A stretch of DNA of 64,000 nucleotides from Siphonodentalium dalli. Lineage: Eukaryota > Mollusca > Scaphopoda > Gadilida > Siphonodentaliidae. A program made the translations under genes and the position numbers. The DNA is taken from positions 59,573,094 to 59,637,093 of the forward strand of contig CP136065.1 of assembly GCA_032622095.1 (NCBI GenBank), read 5' to 3'. Numbering within the stretch: the first letter of the stretch is position 1; each line of letters begins with the position of its first letter. Of this stretch, positions 1 through 11,275 are shown piece by piece. The notes beneath the pieces are model-generated. The model saw only the letters and a program-made list of their open reading frames with translations. It ran no database searches and was not told where the DNA came from.

Positions 1-1085
1 TGGGAATTTTTGGGATGATTAAAACTGCGAGCTGGAGGCCGAGTCCCGTAAAAGGTGTAGTTGGGGAAATTCAATTTCGTTTATTGTGTTAATCAACGTT
101 GATTAATGTTGATTTTTGGTCTGTGATAAACTATATGTCAATTACAAATGAAAGAAAGTTCTGCAGCCCACTGGGGGTTGTGGTCGGAGACGGTCGATTC
201 GGCCACCGGTTCGTTAATTAGAGTTGGTCATTCGCAAACCAATATATTTTATATTCTTCAATTACCTTCTTGGGTTTATAATATATGATCTTGAGAGCGT
301 TACCATTTCTGACATTGGTTCTCTTGTTTTAACAGATTGAAAATTTCTGACAATTTTCCGCGCTTCCACTGTGCGTTACTCGTATTTTGATACTTTTTCA
401 ACTCAAAGCAAACGCCAGCCTGATCGCAGCGGAGTGTGACAGTGGTATGAGCAGACCGCATTTCAAAGTGGGATCGTACCGTAAACCTGCTGTAAACGCC
501 GGAAGAACGCCATGTATAACGCTTGGGCGTAAAGCGAGCGCCAGAGTCGCAGTGGCAGCACAATGTGGACGGGAACCAGCCCATAACACCCCATGACAGC
601 GCAGAAAGAGCGCAATAAGTTTTGGACAGAGCCTCATTGAGCGTATTAAGGACGGGAAAGGCACGTAGTGAGAATTTGATTAAGCTTACTGTAGTCGCAA
701 AAGACAAGATTAATTTCTTGCTGCGACCACGAGACGCTAATATGCGCTCTTGCTACGTCCACATAACGCTCACGTCGCTCGCTTGGCGCTTTGCTTTGCG
801 CTGTCACGGCGACAGTACTACGTCCTGGTCAGAACGCCGAGCCTCTGCGCTTGTTTTGTGCATGCATAAAACAAGCGCGGCGCTCTGGCACCTATGGGCG
901 ACCATGGAGATCCTCGCCCGTTGTAGCCAGTGTCCACTGCGTCACCAATCGGTTCTTGGAGACCTTAGTGCGTTTAGGTGGGCGCTTTGATACTTTTGCA
1001 GCGCAATGAGAGCGCCGGTCTGAGTGTGACAGGGGCTTAACGTCGACTTCAAAAAGACATGGGAAGACGTTTCACGTTACTATGG
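1..1085. other. Unclassified sequence with a diverged repeated motif
   Basis: I recognise no gene here; the open frames have no family signature. Two stretches resemble each other: about 385-440 and 976-1040. Both run from 'TTTGATACTTTT' through an AACGCC/GAGCGCC block to GAGTGTGAC. They look like diverged copies of one interspersed repeat rich in GCGCT-like words. The region from 720 to 1000 is clearly more GC-rich than its surroundings. Confidence 0.4.
847..878. repeat. 32-bp near-perfect palindrome
   Basis: GCGCTTGTTTT is followed by a TGCATGCA core and then AAAACAAGCGC. Only the bases flanking the core break the symmetry. It lies in the GC-rich repeat-like stretch. Its role is unknown; it could be the centre of a foldback repeat. 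Confidence 0.6.
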
Positions 1086-2022
1086 GTTGTTCGTCCACGT
1101 AAAGAAATAGTTCCAGATAAATAAAGACTCCTTGACATATTTAATAGCGAAATTTAATTAAATAACTTTTCAAACTCTTCATCCATTAGAGATTGTTGGA
1201 AAAATATTGGAAGCCATAGCATTTTGAGACGTAGCGTGCGGAATGTAAACAGACTACAAACCGGAAGTCAAAGGTCAATCAGCACTATTTCCTGTTATTA
1301 AACGAACGTTTAATGTCACAATATAAAGAATGGGTTTATTGAATGGAATAAGGGTAGGATCATGTAATAAAAGTAATTCCGATATCAATGGGTCACAGTA
1401 TAGAACATGCTTACATGTGACCGGTGCGAGTCAGCCAAGATCATTGGCATATATATCTAAGCGAAGGCAGTTCCTGCCTGTCGTCAGCTCGTCGTTTTTG
1501 GTACCATAGTGTTGTACCTGTACAGTGGTTGTTTATCGATCTGGGTTTTGTCGGAGGACTACGGGAGTGACAGGGTTCGCTCGTTCCAACACCATCCATG
1601 TAAATTGGAAACAGCGCATACAATTAATTGGCGTGGAAAAGGTTCTTCGCCTTCATCTCTCTCTGTTCGCACCACTTTTGTTTCTATCCATTCTTCCCTA
1701 ATAGTAATTACAGCAGCTATGGGAAGTAGCTCTTAATGTATGTGAAGCATACGTTAATTCGCATAAGTACTCACTTGAAACATGTTATATTTTTTCAAGT
1801 CACTAACCTAGTAGCGGCCCCAGAACAAAATGCATCGTTCACGAGGCAAATTCAGCTGCTCATAATTTCTACGACCATTGCTAGCACTTAACTGGAGTGG
1901 TTATTTCTACGAGAACAAAAGAACGTTTAATACTTATACCACGAGTACACACACATACCGCTGTTGCATTTTTTGAAATAGGCATTGCGCTTTTTATCGG
2001 TTTTGAAACAACAGCTGTATTA

Positions 2023-2798
2023 GGGTACGTTCATACACTGGCAAGTTTGCACGGCAATATTTGCAGGCATTTCGTCGTAGAAAACGCGAATATGAACGGA
2101 AACAAGCATATAAAATGCATCTGTACCACAGCTAACTACGTTCAAAGTAAATCTCTGTATAGTTCTACTTGTAGCGATGCTACCGGAATTTGCATTTAAA
2201 GACATATTATGGACTTGTTCGCGTGTGTGAAATTGATAAGTTAATACTCATACGCTATGCCAACTTGGGGAATGTAGCATTCTACTAACAATGCAGAAAA
2301 TTTCAAATCAATCGACCATACCACTCCATAGAAAACATCGTCTGAACTACGCCCAATTGTAAATATTTACATCTCGATTCGGGACGCAACTATCGGTGAT
2401 AATCTAACACAAATGATTTCGCCATCGAGAGTCATTGCATTTAATTGATATATAAGAATGACGGTGTAAATCGTCAATTTGGATTCATATTCGAAACAAA
2501 TAACTACTTTGAGAAAGATTATTCTCAATTTCTATGTGATCACGCTACCGGAGTGTTTCAAATCACTTTAAATAACATGCAATTATCTCGCAGGAATCAA
2601 TCAAATAGGTATTTGAAGGCAAATGCTAGTAGCATCGTTACAAGTTGAACTACAGAAAGTTTACTTCTCATGTCGTTCGCTTTGCTAAAGATGCATGTTT
2701 ATATGCAGTTTCCGTTAATATATTGGCACCATCTGGTTTTCTGTGATTAAATATCTGCACATCATACCGTGCAAACTTGCCAGCCTATGAACGTACCC
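2023..2798. mobile_element. PIF/Harbinger-type MITE with TTA target duplication
   Basis: The left end GGGTACGTTCATA plus TGGCAAGTTTGCACGG is repeated inverted at the right end, giving a TIR of about 32 bp. The inner parts of the arms remain similar for more than 100 bp. TTA flanks both ends (2020-2022 and 2799-2801). TIRs beginning GGG with a 3-bp TTA/TWA duplication are the hallmark of PIF/Harbinger elements. No transposase is present, so it is non-autonomous. An inner copy of another repeat (2203-2590) makes it longer than a typical MITE. Confidence 0.75.
2203..2590 (+). repeat. Dispersed repeat R, copy 1 (inside the MITE)
   Basis: It runs from a TTTAAAGACAT end to a CACTTTAAA end. The same ordered landmarks (GCCAACTKGGGGAA, ATCGTCTGAACTACG, GTAAATATTT, TATATAAGAATG, GGAGTGTTT) recur at 3003-3340. 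The inner half also recurs in the three copies at 5.1, 5.9 and 7.2/11.3 kb. TTTAAAG at both ends in inverted orientation hints at a small TIR element. Its reading frames differ between copies, so it is probably non-coding. Confidence 0.6.
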
Positions 2799-3002
2799 TT
2801 ACCCTCGCACAATATTGGTTTGTGTAACAACTATATATATAAACATAGGAACCGAGAATGAGGATGTTTCTACAATTTAATGCGATTACTCACGCCGTTG
2901 TGCACGACTGATTTGACTTACCGGTGCACAGTCTGGTAGATGGGGCCAGCGGTATACAGTATCCAGAATCACTCCAGGGTTATATTCACGGGGCACTACT
3001 TA

Positions 3003-3340
3003 AAGACATTATACACGTGTTCGGGCACGTGAAACTGGTAAGTTAGTATTCAGGCACCACCATGCCAACTGGGGGAACGTAGCATTCTACTAACATAGCC
3101 GAAAATCTGAAGCAAAGAAAACATCGTCTGAACTACGCTCAAATGTAAATATTTGCGATAAACTTACGAAAATGATTTCGCCAGTGAGAGTCACTGCATT
3201 TCATTAATATATAAGAATGTCGGTGTGTGTTGTCAATTTGGATATACTATTTGTAAAATGTAACTATACTTTGAGGAAGATTATTCACCATTTCTATTTG
3301 ATCACCCTAATGGAGTGTTTAATTTCACTTTAAAGAGGCA
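3003..3340 (+). repeat. Dispersed repeat R, copy 2
   Basis: It is a diverged copy of the repeat at 2203-2590 with small deletions (for example, the block after GTAAATATTT is shorter). It lies outside the MITE but inside the larger TIR element, so R moved or was duplicated independently of the MITE. Confidence 0.6.
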
Positions 3341-3922
3341 TTCCCGATTCGAAAGTCGGCGATGAGTTAAACGTAGTAGCATGCAACAGGAAAAAACCTA
3401 TGCTATCAGAGAATTGTATACAGTGATACTCATGCATATCTCGGGGACACCATTTTATTACCTTCACAGGACGAAGCCATCTTAATTAGTTCTGCTAAGG
3501 ATGCTGTCACGATTGAGAATCTCCACCAGTCAACATTTGAACTGTAAAGTATCTCAATTTCACAGTACAATTTGTTGGTCATGGGTTGTAGGAATCTTAG
3601 TTTTCAGTTTACCGTCGTTTCAACATATGTATTACATAATCCGACCCTTTCCATTCATCAAACCTATTCTATACTGATATACATTATATAGCAGGAAATA
3701 GTGCCAGGTGTACCCAAATGTATTATTGTTGCGCATACCTGTTTTACTTCCGGTGAGTCGTCTGTTTATATTCCGTACACTACAGACGATGAATGAAGAA
3801 GAATCGGTGTCTGTGACTGATATTGATATAGTTTGAAAAGTTATTTCATTAAATTTACACCATTAAATACATCAACAAGTCTTATTTATCTGGGGCTATT
3901 TCTTTACGGGGACAAACAACGC

Positions 3923-4661
3923 TTTGTAAATTTCGCTATAATAATATGCTTTATTCTCTCATCCAAGTTAACCGAGGAAGAGTAGCAGATCATCAAAATA
4001 TTGTTGGGAAGAAATATATTGTGATAAATCAAGAGTTAGCAACATTCTTTCAACGGTGAACCAATGACAGCCGAAAATCAATTCAAATTGACTCGCAATA
4101 GCTTGTCATGTTTTGTCAGTGACAAAAACCGAAGGTCTTCTATACCGGGTGGATCAAAACTGAGCTTTAGATACCCAGGATAAATCTCTGCTTAGTTGAT
4201 AATAACTTTTTAGTTTTTTTTTATTTGCCATATAATAAAGTATCGACAACCAGATCAGCAGCTGCCTATAATAACAACTATAGTCGAGCCAAATATAACA
4301 ATCCAACATGTGACACCGATGTAGTATGCACCATTGTGGAGAGACGTGAATAACGATTGATTGAGCGTGGTCAAATCAACCGTCCGCTTAAAGAGGTGCA
4401 GGACGAAATAGGACTAGAATATGACGCTATTTGTTGTTGATCAGTGTCCGATGCGTGTGATGTATACTCATATAAGTTACATTGTATATATTGTTCACGT
4501 TGCGTTTACTTCCATCCGCTACGATATATCACTACCGTCTGATACTGACATCTCGCGTAAATCACAAAGTCAGAGGCTCTTTTTGTCTACCACATCGACA
4601 CGACTGTTGTTTTCATTCCTCGTTCAAATAACTGCGATTGTTTTAATACCTAGTTCAACTT
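3923..4661. other. Unclassified sequence
   Basis: I recognise no gene. It contains one identifiable fragment, at about 4335-4420, of the Gag-only element leader. The rest has short open frames with no family features. Confidence 0.4.
4335..4420 (-). repeat. Fragment of the Gag-only element leader
   Basis: Read on the minus strand, this resembles the 5' leader monomer of the Gag-only elements: a GGTTGATTTGACC-like block, then GCTCAATCAA and a CACGTCTCTCC-like end. The same order occurs at 47265-47320 (plus) and 54725-54790 (minus). It is an isolated, truncated fragment. Confidence 0.5.
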
Positions 4662-5457
4662 CGATTTTCGTATAACTATTAATTAGTTAGAGCTCTGTGA
4701 TAAGAATATTAAAGGATCAAACTCGTCGCGCTAATTGATCATGGAAGCATTCAATATACGGAGAATTGAAACTGATTAATATATTACTCACTTTAGATCC
4801 GTGTATAGGATAGAATGATTAAAAACACTTCTTCGAAAAATATCTCCGTTATTTCGTCAAAAACACTTCTTCTCATACAAATAACCGTTATTTAGCAAAT
4901 TAATATTATTTATAGAGTTATTGCCCTTCATATTAAATATGAAGCTAACATGCAGGATTAGCAAAACATGTCTTCATTTAGTGGACAATCCCAAGCTCGC
5001 GTGCCACGCGTGGTTGGATTGTCCATTTATTAATGACCATTTTAGGTACCGATTGTCCATTTATAAGTGGACAATCCTTGAAGAATTGTCTGTCTGAACT
5101 ACGCTCAAATGTAAATATTTACATCTCGATTCGGGATGCAACTCTCGGCGACAAACTAACACAGATGATTTCCCCACAGAGAGTCATTGTATTTAATTAT
5201 AATATATATAAGAATGACAGTGTTTGTTGTAAATTTGGATTAATATCTGTAAAAATAACTACTTTCATGAAGAGTATTCTCTATTTCTATTTGATTGCCC
5301 TACCGGAGTGTTTCACATTACTTTAACTGCAAACAGTCTGTGATTTACTACGATTCTGTTTGATCAGTATGTCGCACACAAAAATACGTATATATCAATA
5401 TATCTTTATTGCCTCCTTCTAAGGAGAGATTGAATATATTACAATAATATACACAGA
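4662..5457 (+). repeat. 796-bp tandem duplication, copy 1
   Basis: The unit begins at CGATTTTCGTATAAC and is followed directly by a second, almost base-identical copy; I saw one difference (GG versus TG near 5299/6101). It contains the inner half of repeat R and a cluster of GGACAATCC inverted repeats. The junction 5199|5200 (AATTA|TAATAT) is an intact copy of the site that holds Helitron units in the third copy. The near-identity implies a recent duplication. The 97-codon open frame inside is not supported by the diverged R copies. Confidence 0.85.
4982..5077. repeat. GGACAATCC inverted-repeat cluster (also at 5778-5873 and 7049-7144)
   Basis: TGGACAATCC at 4982 pairs with GGATTGTCCA at 5016-5025 around a CCACGCGTGG palindrome. 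A second pair, GATTGTCCA (5051) with TGGACAATCC (5068-5077), follows directly. It could form two adjacent hairpins or one cruciform. The same cluster occurs in all three copies of the host repeat. Confidence 0.7.
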
Positions 5458-6256
5458 CGATTTTCGTATAACTATTAATTAGTTAGAGCTCTGTGATAAG
5501 AATATTAAAGGATCAAACTCGTCGCGCTAATTGATCATGGAAGCATTCAATATACGGAGAATTGAAACTGATTAATATATTACTCACTTTAGATCCGTGT
5601 ATAGGATAGAATGATTAAAAACACTTCTTCGAAAAATATCTCCGTTATTTCGTCAAAAACACTTCTTCTCATACAAATAACCGTTATTTAGCAAATTAAT
5701 ATTATTTATAGAGTTATTGCCCTTCATATTAAATATGAAGCTAACATGCAGGATTAGCAAAACATGTCTTCATTTAGTGGACAATCCCAAGCTCGCGTGC
5801 CACGCGTGGTTGGATTGTCCATTTATTAATGACCATTTTAGGTACCGATTGTCCATTTATAAGTGGACAATCCTTGAAGAATTGTCTGTCTGAACTACGC
5901 TCAAATGTAAATATTTACATCTCGATTCGGGATGCAACTCTCGGCGACAAACTAACACAGATGATTTCCCCACAGAGAGTCATTGTATTTAATTATAATA
6001 TATATAAGAATGACAGTGTTTGTTGTAAATTTGGATTAATATCTGTAAAAATAACTACTTTCATGAAGAGTATTCTCTATTTCTATTTGATTGCCCTACC
6101 TGAGTGTTTCACATTACTTTAACTGCAAACAGTCTGTGATTTACTACGATTCTGTTTGATCAGTATGTCGCACACAAAAATACGTATATATCAATATATC
6201 TTTATTGCCTCCTTCTAAGGAGAGATTGAATATATTACAATAATATACACAGACGA
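5458..6256 (+). repeat. 796-bp tandem duplication, copy 2
   Basis: It repeats 4662-5457 at a fixed offset of 796 bp and ends at the same CAGACGA. The empty insertion site recurs at 5995|5996. After 6256 the sequence changes abruptly to a LINE tail. Confidence 0.85.
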
Positions 6257-6908
6257 CAGTATAAATAGTGATGTGGGTTTTGGGAAAAAATAACAGGAAT
6301 ATTGAATGTGATGGAAGCTCAGAATGCTTTGTGATTGGTATGTCGAACTGAGTGATAACTTGACTAAACGACAAATTTTCAAGGGTGGAAAACTTTCCAG
6401 AAATGGTAAATGGAATCTATGTTGTTTGGAAGATCAGGTAAGCACCAATTGAACTTTTGCGTTATACCTGTATACGATGTTATTAAAAAGGCGAGGCATT
6501 CTGAGCTTTAAAGCATATATAAAAAAACAAAACAATATATTGCTAAGCTATCAGTATCTCACACGCGTATGGTCGGAGTTGTGTTTTATAAGTCATCTCC
6601 TATTAGATGCTCTCATCGACCTGGTCATCACCAGAAGGAATGAAGCAGATGTGTCAATTATCTGCTCGCGACAGTGTTCTACATGCCAGGTGATGCGTGG
6701 ATCCTCAGAACCAAGGAGTAGGGCGTAAAAGTCACATCTTGGAAGGCTGTCGAGATAAAGTGTGACGGGGACTCCGTGGTGGTTGATTAATGTGTCCCAT
6801 AAGTGATTTCTCAGTGCTAGAATATACAGCGAGGTGCACGAGTGTAATGCATGGTGAATTTCATTGTCATACATATATAGGCATTGCTGGCACATTAGGT
6901 TATTGCAC
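6257..6908 (-). pseudogene. LINE reverse transcriptase C-terminal tail (truncated)
   Basis: The minus-strand frame ending at 6593 runs through C-x2-C (MCQQC), an H-x3-H-x3-C block (HHALHSCTSL), then LRNHLWDTL and YALLLGSEDP. This C..C...H...C...W...LLG order matches the cysteine/histidine tail that follows the RT domain in the non-LTR retrotransposon at 27.9-31.5 kb. The catalytic RT part is absent: similarity stops at 6908/6909, where repeat copy 3 begins. 6257-6592 would be the 3' untranslated remainder. It is a dead fragment between repeat copies 2 and 3. The family assignment rests on motif spacing, not on a search. Confidence 0.55.
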
Positions 6909-7266
6909 ATCTCCGTTATTTCGTCAAAAACACTTCTTCTCATACAAATAACCGTTATTTAGCAAATTAATATTATTTATAGAGTTATTGCCCTTCATAT
7001 TAAATATGAAGCTAACATGCAGGATTAGCAAAACATGTCTTCATTTAGTGGACAATCCCAAGCTCGCGTGCCACGCGTGGTTGGATTGTCCATTTATTAA
7101 TGACCATTTTAGGTACCGATTGTCCATTTATAAGTGGACAATCCTTGAAGAATTGTCTGTCTGAACTACGCTCAAATGTAAATATTTACATCTCGATTCG
7201 GGATGCAACTCTCGGCGACAAACTAACACAGATGATTTCCCCACAGAGAGTCATTGTATTTAATTA
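6909..7266 (+). repeat. Third copy of the 796-bp repeat, left part
   Basis: It matches 4842-5199 (offset 2067), starting at ATCTCCGTTATTTCG and ending at GTATTTAATTA. Immediately afterwards the Helitron array begins; the missing right part resumes at 11276. Confidence 0.85.
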
Positions 7267-8145
7267 TCTATTATATATTTTGAAAGATCTGTGTGTGTAT
7301 GTATGTGTTTGTTTGTTTGTGTGTGTGTGTGTGTGTGTGTTTGAAATCGATGGACTCGAAAACGACTAAGCCAATTTCGATGAAATTTGGTATTTTAGGG
7401 TATTTTCGGCCGGAGACGAACATAGGCATATTTATTTGTCCGTGCGAGGTCAACTTTTCACGTGCGGAGGTCAAATCTGTTTTTACGCCGTTTTGCGCTA
7501 ATATATTTCAGTTCGGTGCTCACAAATCGATACGATATAGCGCGAATAATAAATTGCCAGTCATATAATTTGCACGGTTAGAATCTGTGTGGCTTCAGCT
7601 TTCCAACGATATATAATATGTATGTATCCGTTTTAGTTATCTGCCTCAATTATTAGGTACAAGTGGTGCGATGCTTTTATCGGGATAAAATCAATGCGTA
7701 AATTCTATGACGTCGTCAGAGGTCATAAAGTTAGATTACGTTAACTCTCACCCTGCCGATGCATTTGACTGTGTCGCGTTAACTCATCACCGGCCGAGGT
7801 ATCCGCAAATGACATTGGGCTATATATCTCGAAAACGGGTGTAGCTATCGACTTGAAATTTGGTATGTGAATGTATCTTGCCCCGGATACGAATTTTATC
7901 GGGTCGCCGAGCACGTGCGACGCCAGCTTCGCGCATGTGCAGACGAGATCTCGGAAACGGGTTGAGATATTGACTTTAAATTTTGTATGTGAATGTATCT
8001 TGCCCCGGATACGAATTTTATCGGGTCGCCGAGCACGTGCGACACCAGCTTCGCGCATGCGCAGACCAGATCTAGGAAACGGGTGGAGCAATCGACTTGA
8101 AATTTGGTTTTTTAATAGCCCGGACGAAGTCGGGTCACCTTCTAG
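7267..8145 (+). mobile_element. Helitron unit 1 (long form)
   Basis: 879 bp. TC start at 7267, GT tract at about 7290-7341, 3' hairpin at about 8119-8134, CTAG at 8142-8145. It has two tandem copies of the core of about 122 bp that begins TATGTGAATGTATCTTG (about 7862 and 7985). It reads TTTTTAATAGCC before the hairpin and GCGTAAATTC internally, variants shared only with unit 5. Confidence 0.9.
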
Positions 8146-8180
8146 TCTATTATATATTTTGAAAGATCTGTGTGTTTGTT

Positions 8181-8218
<38 letters not shown>

Positions 8219-8899
8219 AAATCGATGGACTCAAAAACGACTAAGCCAATTTCGATGAAATTTGGTATTTGGATGTGTTTTCGGCCGGAGACGAACATAG
8301 GCATATTTATTTGTCCGTGCGAGGTCAACTTTTCACGTGCGGAGGTCAAATCTGTTTTTACGCCGTTTTTGCGCTAATATATTTCAGTTCGGTGCTCACA
8401 AATCGATTCGATATAGCGCGAATAATAAATTGCCAGTCATATAATTTGCACGGTTAGAATCTGTGGCGTGTCCTCTTTCCAACGATATATAATATGTATG
8501 TATCCGTTTTAGTTATCTGCCTCAATTATTAGGTACAAGTGGTCCGATGCTTTTATCGGGATAAAATCAATGCGTAATTTCTATGACGTCGTCAGAGGTC
8601 ATAAAGTTAGATTACGTTAACTCTCACCCTGCCGATGCATTTGACTGTGTCGCGTTAACTCATCACCGGCCGAGGTATCCGCAAATGACATTGGGCTATA
8701 TATCTCTGAAACGGGTGTAGCTATCGACTTGAAATTAGGTATGTGAATGTATCTTGCCCCGGATACGAATTTTATCGGGTCGCCGAGCACGTGCGACACC
8801 AGCTTCGCGCATGCGCAGACCAGATCTAGGAAACGGGTGGAGCTATCGACTTGAAATTTGGTTTTTGAATAGCCCGGACGAAGTCGGGTCACCTTCTAG
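8146..8899 (+). mobile_element. Helitron unit 2 (short form)
   Basis: 754 bp with a single core copy. The GT tract is at about 8170-8214. It carries GCGTAATTTC and TTTTTGAATAGCC, variants shared with units 3 and 4. It follows unit 1 with no spacer. Confidence 0.9.
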
Positions 8900-9641
8900 T
8901 CTATTATATATTTTGAAAGATCTGTGTGTGTGTGTATGTGTTTGTTTGTGTGTGTGTTTGAAATCGATGGACTCTAAAACGACTAAGCCAATTTCGATGA
9001 AATTGGGTATTTTAGGGTATTTTCGGCCGGAGACGAACATAGGCATATTTATTTGTCCCTGCGAGGTCAACTTTTCACGTGCGGAGGTCAAATCTATTTT
9101 TACGCCGTTTTTGCGCTAATATATTTCAGTTCGGTGCTCACAAATCGATTCGATATAGCGCGAATAATAAATTGCCAGTCATATAATTTGCACGGTTAGA
9201 ATCTGTGTGGCTTCATCTTTCCAACGATATATAATATGTATGTATCCGTTTTAGTTATCTGCCTCAATTATTAGGTACAAGTGGTACGATGCTTTTATCG
9301 GGATAAAATCAATGCGTAATTTCTATGACGTCGTCAGAGGTCATAAAGTTAGATTACGTTAACTCTCACCCTGCCGATGCATTTGACTGTGTCGCGTTAA
9401 CTCATCACCGGCCGAGGTATCCGCAAATGACATTGGGCTATATATCTCGCAAACGGGTGTAGCTATCGACTTGATATTTGGTATGTGAATGTATCTTGCC
9501 CCGGATACGAATTTTATCGGGTCGCCGAGCACGTGCGACACCAGCTTCGCGCATACGCAGACCAGATCTAGGAAACGGGTGGAGCAATCGACTTGAAATT
9601 TGGTTTTTGAATAGCCCGGACGAAGTCGGGTCACCTTCTAG
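8900..9641 (+). mobile_element. Helitron unit 3 (short form)
   Basis: 742 bp, single core copy, shortest GT tract. It belongs to the same subtype as units 2 and 4. CTAG ends at 9641. Confidence 0.9.
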
Positions 9642-10395
9642 TCTATTATATATTTTGAAAGATCTGTGTGTGTATGTGTTTGTTTGTGTGTGTGTTTGTT
9701 TGTGTGTGTGTTTGAAATCGATGGACTCCAAAACGACTAAGCCAATTTCGATGAAATTTGGTATTTTAGGGTATTTTCGGCCGGAGACGAACATAGGCAT
9801 ATTTATTTGTCCGTGCGAGGTCAACTTTTCACGTGCGGAGGTCAAATCTATTTTTACGCCGTTTTTGCGCTAATATATTTCAGTTCGGTGCTCACAAATC
9901 GATACGATATAGCGCGAATAATAAATTGCCAGTCATATAATTTGCACGGTTAGAATCTGTGTGGCTTCATCTTTCCAACGATATATAATATGTATGTATC
10001 CGTTTTAGTTATCTGCCTCAATTATTAGGTACAAGTGGTACAATGCTTTTATCGGGATAAAATCAATGCGTAATTTCTATGACGTCGTCAGAGGTCATAA
10101 AGTTAGATTACGTTAACTCTCACCCTGCCGATGCATTTGACTGTGTCGCGTTAACTCATCACCGGCCGAGGTATCCGCAAATGACATTGGGCTATATATC
10201 TCGAAAACGGGTGTAGCTATCGACTTGAAATTTGGTATGTGAATGTATCTTGCCCCGGATACGAATTTTATCGGGTCGCCGAGCACGCGCGACACCAGCT
10301 TCGCGCATGCGCAGACCAGATCTAGGAAACGGGTGGAGCAATCGACTTGAAATTTGGTTTTTGAATAGCCCGGACGAAGTCGGGTCACCTTCTAG
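9642..10395 (+). mobile_element. Helitron unit 4 (short form)
   Basis: 754 bp, single core copy, with an interrupted GT/GTTT tract. CTAG ends at 10395 and TCTATT of unit 5 follows directly. Confidence 0.9.
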
Positions 10396-10438
10396 TCTAT
10401 TATATATTTTGAAAGATCTGTGTGTGTATGTGTTTGTT

Positions 10439-10474
<36 letters not shown>

Positions 10475-11275
10475 AAATCGATGGACTCGAAAACGACTAA
10501 GCCAATTTCGATGAAATTTGGTATTTTAGGGTATTTTCGGCCGGAGACGAACATAGGCATATTTATTTGTCCGTGCGAGGTCAACTTTTCACGTGCGGAG
10601 GTCAAATCTGTTTTTACGCCGTTTTGCGCTAATATATTTCAGTTCGGTGCTCACAAATCGATACGATATAGCGCGAATAATAAATTGCCAGTCATATAAT
10701 TTGCACGGTTAGAATCTGTGTGGATTCATCTTTCCAACGATATATAATATGTATGTATCCGTTTTAGTTATCTGCCTCAATTATTAGGTACAAGTGGTGC
10801 GATCTTTTATCAGGATAAAATCAATGCGTAAATTCTATGACGTCGTCAGAGGTCATAAAGTTAGATTACGTTAACTCTCACCCTGCCGATGCATTTGACT
10901 GTGTCGCGTTAACTCATCACCGGCCGAGGTATCCGCAAATGACATTGGGCTATATATCTCGCAAACGGGTGTAGCTATCGACTTGAAATTTGGTATGTGA
11001 ATGTATCTTGCCCCGGATACGAATTTTATCGGGTCGCCGAGCACGTGCGACGCCAGCTTCGCGCATGCGCAGACGAGATCTCGGAAACGGGTTGAGATAT
11101 TGACTTTAAATTTGGTATGTGAATGTATCTTGCCCCGGATACGAATTTTATCGGGTCGCCGAGCACGTGCGACACCAGCTTCGCGCATGCGCAGACCAGA
11201 TCTAGGAAACGGGTGGAGCAATCGACTTGAAATTTGGTTTTTTAATAGCCCGGACGAAGTCGGGTCACCTTCTAG
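10396..11275 (+). mobile_element. Helitron unit 5 (long form)
   Basis: 880 bp, with two core copies (about 10988 and 11110) as in unit 1, and the same diagnostic variants. CTAG ends at 11275, followed by TAATATATATAAG of the target. Confidence 0.9.

Larger units (their letters stand above)
1086..3922. mobile_element. Decayed DNA element with long terminal inverted repeats (composite)
   Basis: About 240-280 bp at the left end (1086 to about 1330) reappears inverted at the right end (about 3650-3922). Matching landmarks are the outer GTTGTTYGTCC, then GTAAAGAAATAG, AGATAAATAA, AATAACTTTTCAAACT, CCGGAAGT and CACTATTTCCTG. No transposase frame survives inside. The interior instead holds a MITE (2023-2798) and two copies of a short repeat. 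The outer limits are set where similarity stops; I see no clear target duplication, so the superfamily is open. Confidence 0.6.
7267..11275 (+). mobile_element. Array of five head-to-tail Helitron-type elements
   Basis: Each unit starts TCTATTATATATTTTG and ends with a short GC-rich hairpin (CCCGGACGAAGTCGGG), 7 nt, then CTAG. That is the Helitron signature: 5' TC, 3' hairpin plus CTRR, no TIRs and no target duplication. Unit boundaries read CTAG|TCTATT with no base between. The outer flanks AATTA and TAATAT are contiguous in the two uninterrupted repeat copies at 5199|5200 and 5995|5996, so the array sits precisely between A and T. The units have no Rep/helicase gene and are non-autonomous. 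A variable GT-rich microsatellite near each 5' end and a core repeat of about 122 bp recall bivalve 'pearl'/HINE-like elements. Confidence 0.9.

Noticed and set aside
622-990. 122-codon frame in a GC-rich stretch
   Set aside because: It overlaps frames on the other strand and repeat-like words, and shows no domain signature. GC-rich repeats produce such frames by chance.
5033-5326. 97-codon frame present identically in two (partly three) copies
   Set aside because: The identity reflects the recent 796-bp duplication. The diverged relatives at 2203-2590 and 3003-3340 do not keep the frame, so it is not a conserved protein.
7741-8349. Long open frames (up to 202 codons) in both strands of the Helitron units
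   Set aside because: They are produced by the repeated core and the GT/CA microsatellite, are open on both strands at once, and change with repeat length. There is no Rep or helicase motif.
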